From NCBI GenBank assembly GCA_018829445.1, contig JAHJTV010000067.1:62001-126000 (forward strand): 64,000 bases of DNA, written 5' to 3'. The notes under the pieces were generated by a model. It was not told the origin of the DNA and ran no database searches. It saw nothing but the letters and a program-made list of their open reading frames with translations. Positions 60,902 to 64,000 of the stretch are shown here, piece by piece. The position numbers and the translations under genes were made by a program. Source of the stretch: a bacterium. GTDB taxonomy: Bacteria; SAR324; XYD2-FULL-50-16. Within the stretch, counting starts at the first letter, position 1, and each line of letters starts with the position of its first letter.

Positions 60902-62704
60902 TCAAAAAAGATAGCCAAAAATCCGCAATCTTTGTTTCAACTTTGACATAAACTGTTTTTTAATCGCAAAATGTCGATCTTCGACCAGCAATATCATTTG
61001 ACGAAGCTCTTCATCCGAGGTGATCAGCTCCAAAAGTTCTGTGTCACTTTGCCTGATTTTAAGAACCAGGAAATCCTCCTCACAGGAAAGAACCTCATAT
61101 TTCGACCGAATTCTATCAAAAAACCGCTCCCAGTTCTTGGGAAAAGAAGTCATGACAAGATGTCCTAATTCTTCGATTTGGTTTTCAATCTCCTCTTTTG
61201 TATTGACGTTGCAGAGAAAGCTGTCAAAATCAACCAAAAACCGACTGCGCCCAATTTTTCTGGAGTATCGCTCCAACTTCATCTCCATAAGATTATCTCC
61301 CGGGTGGACGGTTATGATGAGGTGACTGTCATCCAGCAACACTTCTGATGATTTCGGCTCATTGGCTTCAACCGGGAACTCATCGCTAATTCTGCAGGTG
61401 AATGCACCCAGCTTTGTTAACCGTACATAAATCAGTCCGTCAAAAACAGAATATGGCTTAGGATCATCACTGTTTTCTGAAGTTGGTTTTGGGTTGTTGT
61501 AATGAATATCAACCAGACCAAAGGCGGCAAAAAGGAAAAACCCGGCTTTTAACATGGGCTCGGTTATCATCGTGAAAATCTGATCCGGTTTGATGTATTG
61601 TTTACTATGCCCCCACCCCTGCCATTCTCCCGGTATATAAAGACTTTGAACGGCAAAAGGGTTTATCGGCTGTAGATTCAAATCCCTTAACTGTGCAAAC
61701 CGCATGAGTTGTTTTATCGAGATCCATTTCTCAACAGGCAGTTCCTTCAAAAGATCAAAGAGTGTCTGATGAATATTTTTGTTCAATAGATCGGATGTCT
61801 GGTACCACCCTTTGATATTCGTTAAAAAACTGAGAAGGGTATTTTCCTCCAACATTGCAAACTCGGCAAACAGCTCCCGGAATTTCCGGGCAATCATCTC
61901 CCCTTGGTCTTCCATCCAATTCCGCATTAAAAGGCACAATTGCAGTATTAGAGAGATTCTCAGGGTTTTGAATTCTGAATCCGATTGCCCCGGGAAAAAC
62001 TCCTCCATTTCGGTTAGCCTCATTATCTCCAATAAAGAACTTATACGAGGTGCACCCGATTTAGTAATTTTTAGACCTCCTCTTTTGAAATAGTCAAAAA
62101 TAACTGGTAAATTTGACTGAATCCGGTTTTGATCTGCAAATTCATAATCAGTAGATTGTAAAGATTTCAGTGGCTTTAGATAATACCCTTTCGGTTTGGG
62201 CAGATGACTTTTCAGCTTTTTACGAACAACCTGCGGGAGACTGAAATAGTAGAAATCATCTCCACTCGCTTGTGAATTCGTTTGTTTTGTCAGGATAAAA
62301 AGACAAAACTCAGGCTTGAGTAACGAATAATCCGGTTTTTTTGATGATGCTTCCGGCAGTATTCTGCCTTTTGCCCGACTGTTCAGATGTCTTATCTCCT
62401 GTTGCCCTTCCCAGGCTAGTGTTTCAAGCACTTTAGCGACGATATAAGGCAGTTTGTCCAACCAGATTTCAAAAATCTCTTTATCACTGAAGACGATGCT
62501 GATTAGGCGGGCAATCTCTTTGGATCTGATGGATAATCCCTGGTATTCCTTCTTTTTTAAGTTCCAATTGGATTCCAGCTGCGGTGCCAGATCCAGCAGA
62601 TCTCTGAAATAGCGCCTGAAAATATCATCCAGGATATCAGGCGGATATTGCTCCAGTATTGTTTCTTCGAGTGTGATCTCTTTGTTGCCATTAATGTGGA
62701 TCAT
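60902..62704 (-). CDS. Helicase-partner protein, 600 residues (function unknown)
   Basis: No family is certain. The protein is mainly helical. The middle has YFKRGGLKITKSGAPRISSLLEIMRLTEMEEFF. The C-terminal third has LIITVHPGDNLMEMKLERYSRKI and ends in LLELITSDEELRQMILLVEDRHFAIKKQFMSKLKQRLRIFGY, which recalls the helicase-associated modules of XPB/Ssl2-like bacterial proteins. That is remote and inferred. It starts 9 nt after the SNF2 gene stop on the same strand, so the two are co-transcribed, and it likely works with it on DNA. Confidence 0.6.
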   Translation of the reverse strand: MIHINGNKEITLEETILEQYPPDILDDIFRRYFRDLLDLAPQLESNWNLKKKEYQGLSIRSKEIARLISIVFSDKEIFEIWLDKLPYIVAKVLETLAWEGQQEIRHLNSRAKGRILPEASSKKPDYSLLKPEFCLFILTKQTNSQASGDDFYYFSLPQVVRKKLKSHLPKPKGYYLKPLKSLQSTDYEFADQNRIQSNLPVIFDYFKRGGLKITKSGAPRISSLLEIMRLTEMEEFFPGQSDSEFKTLRISLILQLCLLMRNWMEDQGEMIARKFRELFAEFAMLEENTLLSFLTNIKGWYQTSDLLNKNIHQTLFDLLKELPVEKWISIKQLMRFAQLRDLNLQPINPFAVQSLYIPGEWQGWGHSKQYIKPDQIFTMITEPMLKAGFFLFAAFGLVDIHYNNPKPTSENSDDPKPYSVFDGLIYVRLTKLGAFTCRISDEFPVEANEPKSSEVLLDDSHLIITVHPGDNLMEMKLERYSRKIGRSRFLVDFDSFLCNVNTKEEIENQIEELGHLVMTSFPKNWERFFDRIRSKYEVLSCEEDFLVLKIRQSDTELLELITSDEELRQMILLVEDRHFAIKKQFMSKLKQRLRIFGYLF

Positions 62705-62712
62705 GCTATTTC

Positions 62713-64000
62713 TTACCCCATTAGATAATCGATGTCGTCTTCATCCAAAAATTTGTAAGACATGCTTTCATCGGAAATGATATTTTCAAACAGGGCTTTT
62801 TTCTTCTGTTGCAGGGACAGTATCTTTTCTTCAATGGTACCCTTGGCTATCAGTTTGTAGGTAAACACTGTTTTGTCTTGACCGATCCTGTGGCTTCTAT
62901 CGGTGGCTTGGTTTTCCGCAGCCAGGTTCCACCATGGATCAAAAATATAGACCGTATCGGCTGCTGTTAAGTTTAATCCCTGCCCGCCTGTTTTCAGAGT
63001 CAGCAAAAACACCTTACAATTTGGATCCGATTGAAAACGTTGGACAGGGATCTCTCGATTGCGGGTTGCTCCCGTTAAGGTTTCAAAATCGATTCCTTGT
63101 TGCGTCAAATCCTTGGCAATATACTCCAGAATTCCCAGGAAATTGGCAAAAAGAAGAATTTTATGATCGTTGGCAATCGCCTCCGCCATGTTTTCCATCA
63201 AGAGTTCTCTTTTTGGAGACAGGATCTGGCCATCACTCTTCACCTCCGGAATGGAAGCTATCTGACGCAAGACAGTGATGGCCTGCAAAACGAAAAATTG
63301 CGATTGTTTGATTCCTTCCGACAAAACCTGGTTACGAATGGTTTCATAAAAGAAGGTTCGCCGTTGTTCATAGAATTTTTTCTGATCGGAACTCATCTCC
63401 ACATATAAGATCTGCTCCACTTTTTCCGGCAGATCGTGAAGAACATCTTTTTTTAACCGCCTAAGAATAAAAGGATAGATCTTCTTTTTTAGTTCGGAAG
63501 CTATTTTTTTGTTCCCCGTTTGTTGAATGGCGAAGAGGTATTGTCGGTTGAACTTCGCCAGGCTACCGAACATCCCCGGATTCAAAAACCGAAAGAGGGA
63601 ATACAGTTCTCCCAGACTATTCTCGATGGGTGTTCCGCTCAAGGCAAATCTTATCCTGGCTTTGAGAACAGTCACAGCTCTTGAAACCTGGGATTCATGG
63701 TTTTTAATATGCTGCGATTCGTCCAGAATGATGCAATGGAACTCCTCCTCTTTCAGAGTATCAATATCGTTGCGGACTGTGCCGTAGGTAGTGATGATTA
63801 AATGATGTTTCCTGGCAGACGCCATGTCTCTTTCCACGCCGTAGTAGAGAGCAGTGGTTAATCTTGGATTAAATCTGCTTATTTCCCCCAGCCAATTGAA
63901 TACCAGACTCTTGGGAATGATGATCAGACTGGGCAGAAGATCAGATGGATAGAGTGACGATAACAAGGTGATAGCCTGTAGCGTTTTGCCAAGTCCCATA
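62713..64000 (-). CDS. SNF2-family helicase, C-terminal part (gene runs off the window)
   Basis: At least 428 residues, open to the right edge. The ATPase core has MGLGKT (motif I), ILDESQHIKN (motif II, DESQ rather than DEAH), LSGTPIEN (III), LLFANF, LLTLKTGGQGLNLTAADTVYIFDPWWN (V) and ATDRSHRIGQ (VI). This is a RapA/HepA-like SNF2 translocase. Anything N-terminal (for example a zinc finger) is outside the window. It may remodel DNA-protein complexes; it forms an operon with the 600-residue partner. Such pairs occur in both housekeeping and defence contexts. Confidence 0.9.
   Translation of the reverse strand, partial: MGLGKTLQAITLLSSLYPSDLLPSLIIIPKSLVFNWLGEISRFNPRLTTALYYGVERDMASARKHHLIITTYGTVRNDIDTLKEEEFHCIILDESQHIKNHESQVSRAVTVLKARIRFALSGTPIENSLGELYSLFRFLNPGMFGSLAKFNRQYLFAIQQTGNKKIASELKKKIYPFILRRLKKDVLHDLPEKVEQILYVEMSSDQKKFYEQRRTFFYETIRNQVLSEGIKQSQFFVLQAITVLRQIASIPEVKSDGQILSPKRELLMENMAEAIANDHKILLFANFLGILEYIAKDLTQQGIDFETLTGATRNREIPVQRFQSDPNCKVFLLTLKTGGQGLNLTAADTVYIFDPWWNLAAENQATDRSHRIGQDKTVFTYKLIAKGTIEEKILSLQQKKKALFENIISDESMSYKFLDEDDIDYLMG

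Overview
The window looks like chromosome of an anaerobic, metabolically versatile bacterium, most likely of the Desulfobacterota (former Deltaproteobacteria). This is inferred from the gene mix, not from a marker gene. It holds three sigma-54 activators, a corrinoid methyl-transfer pair, a cytoplasmic reductive-dehalogenase homologue, a 2-hydroxyacyl-CoA dehydratase activator, an anaerobe-type FMN hydroxy-acid dehydrogenase and ABC, MFS and DUF819 transporters. Base composition is AT-leaning. I see no rRNA, tRNA, CRISPR array, prophage or replication origin.

Region 1 (1-10.1 kb) is an accessory island. It has the tail of an unidentified gene, an AAA ATPase/HNH nuclease pair of the type linked to restriction systems, a broken DUF5655-type gene, an ATPase of the AAA_14/DUF4143 type, a truncated IS256 transposase, a Fic protein behind twin palindromes, and an AbiEii toxin pseudogene that ends at what looks like a group II intron remnant. 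A FecR/fibronectin lipoprotein and a 498-bp deleted IS4-type element follow. GGGGTCAGGTCTT-type inverted-repeat elements occur here and again on both sides of an SDR gene at 14 kb.

Region 2 (10.5-34.6 kb) is metabolic and transport. It has a corrinoid protein, a DUF819 membrane protein and a UroD-family methyltransferase, then a Crp/Fnr regulator, an epimerase, a ThDP enzyme and a BASS transporter, then an esterase. A minus-strand operon (M19 peptidase homologue, second DUF819 protein, TPR protein, MFS carrier) faces a TetR gene. A three-gene ABC importer of the 2-aminoethylphosphonate/iron type and a GH3 glycosidase with a WYL regulator close the region.

Region 3 (34.8-51.4 kb) holds a CheA-like kinase fused to a 7TM sensor, malic enzyme, an MFS carrier, and a sigma-54 activator divergent from a reductive-dehalogenase homologue with two palindromic upstream sites. 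Nitroreductase, FMN dehydrogenase, EamA, CoA-binding and acyl-CoA dehydrogenase genes follow, then a PAS-ending regulator.

Region 4 (51.8-64 kb) has two paralogous TPR-GAF-AAA sigma-54 activators of about 1040 residues. They bracket a DAHP synthase gene and a dehydratase-activator ATPase. The clearest new regulatory element is just upstream of the DAHP synthase: a 25-codon leader peptide with nine consecutive aromatic codons (F-Y-F-W-Y-Y-Y-Y-Y), followed by mutually exclusive stems and two intrinsic terminators, which looks like a transcription attenuator sensing all three aromatic amino acids. The window ends in an SNF2 helicase gene (incomplete) with a 600-residue partner gene.
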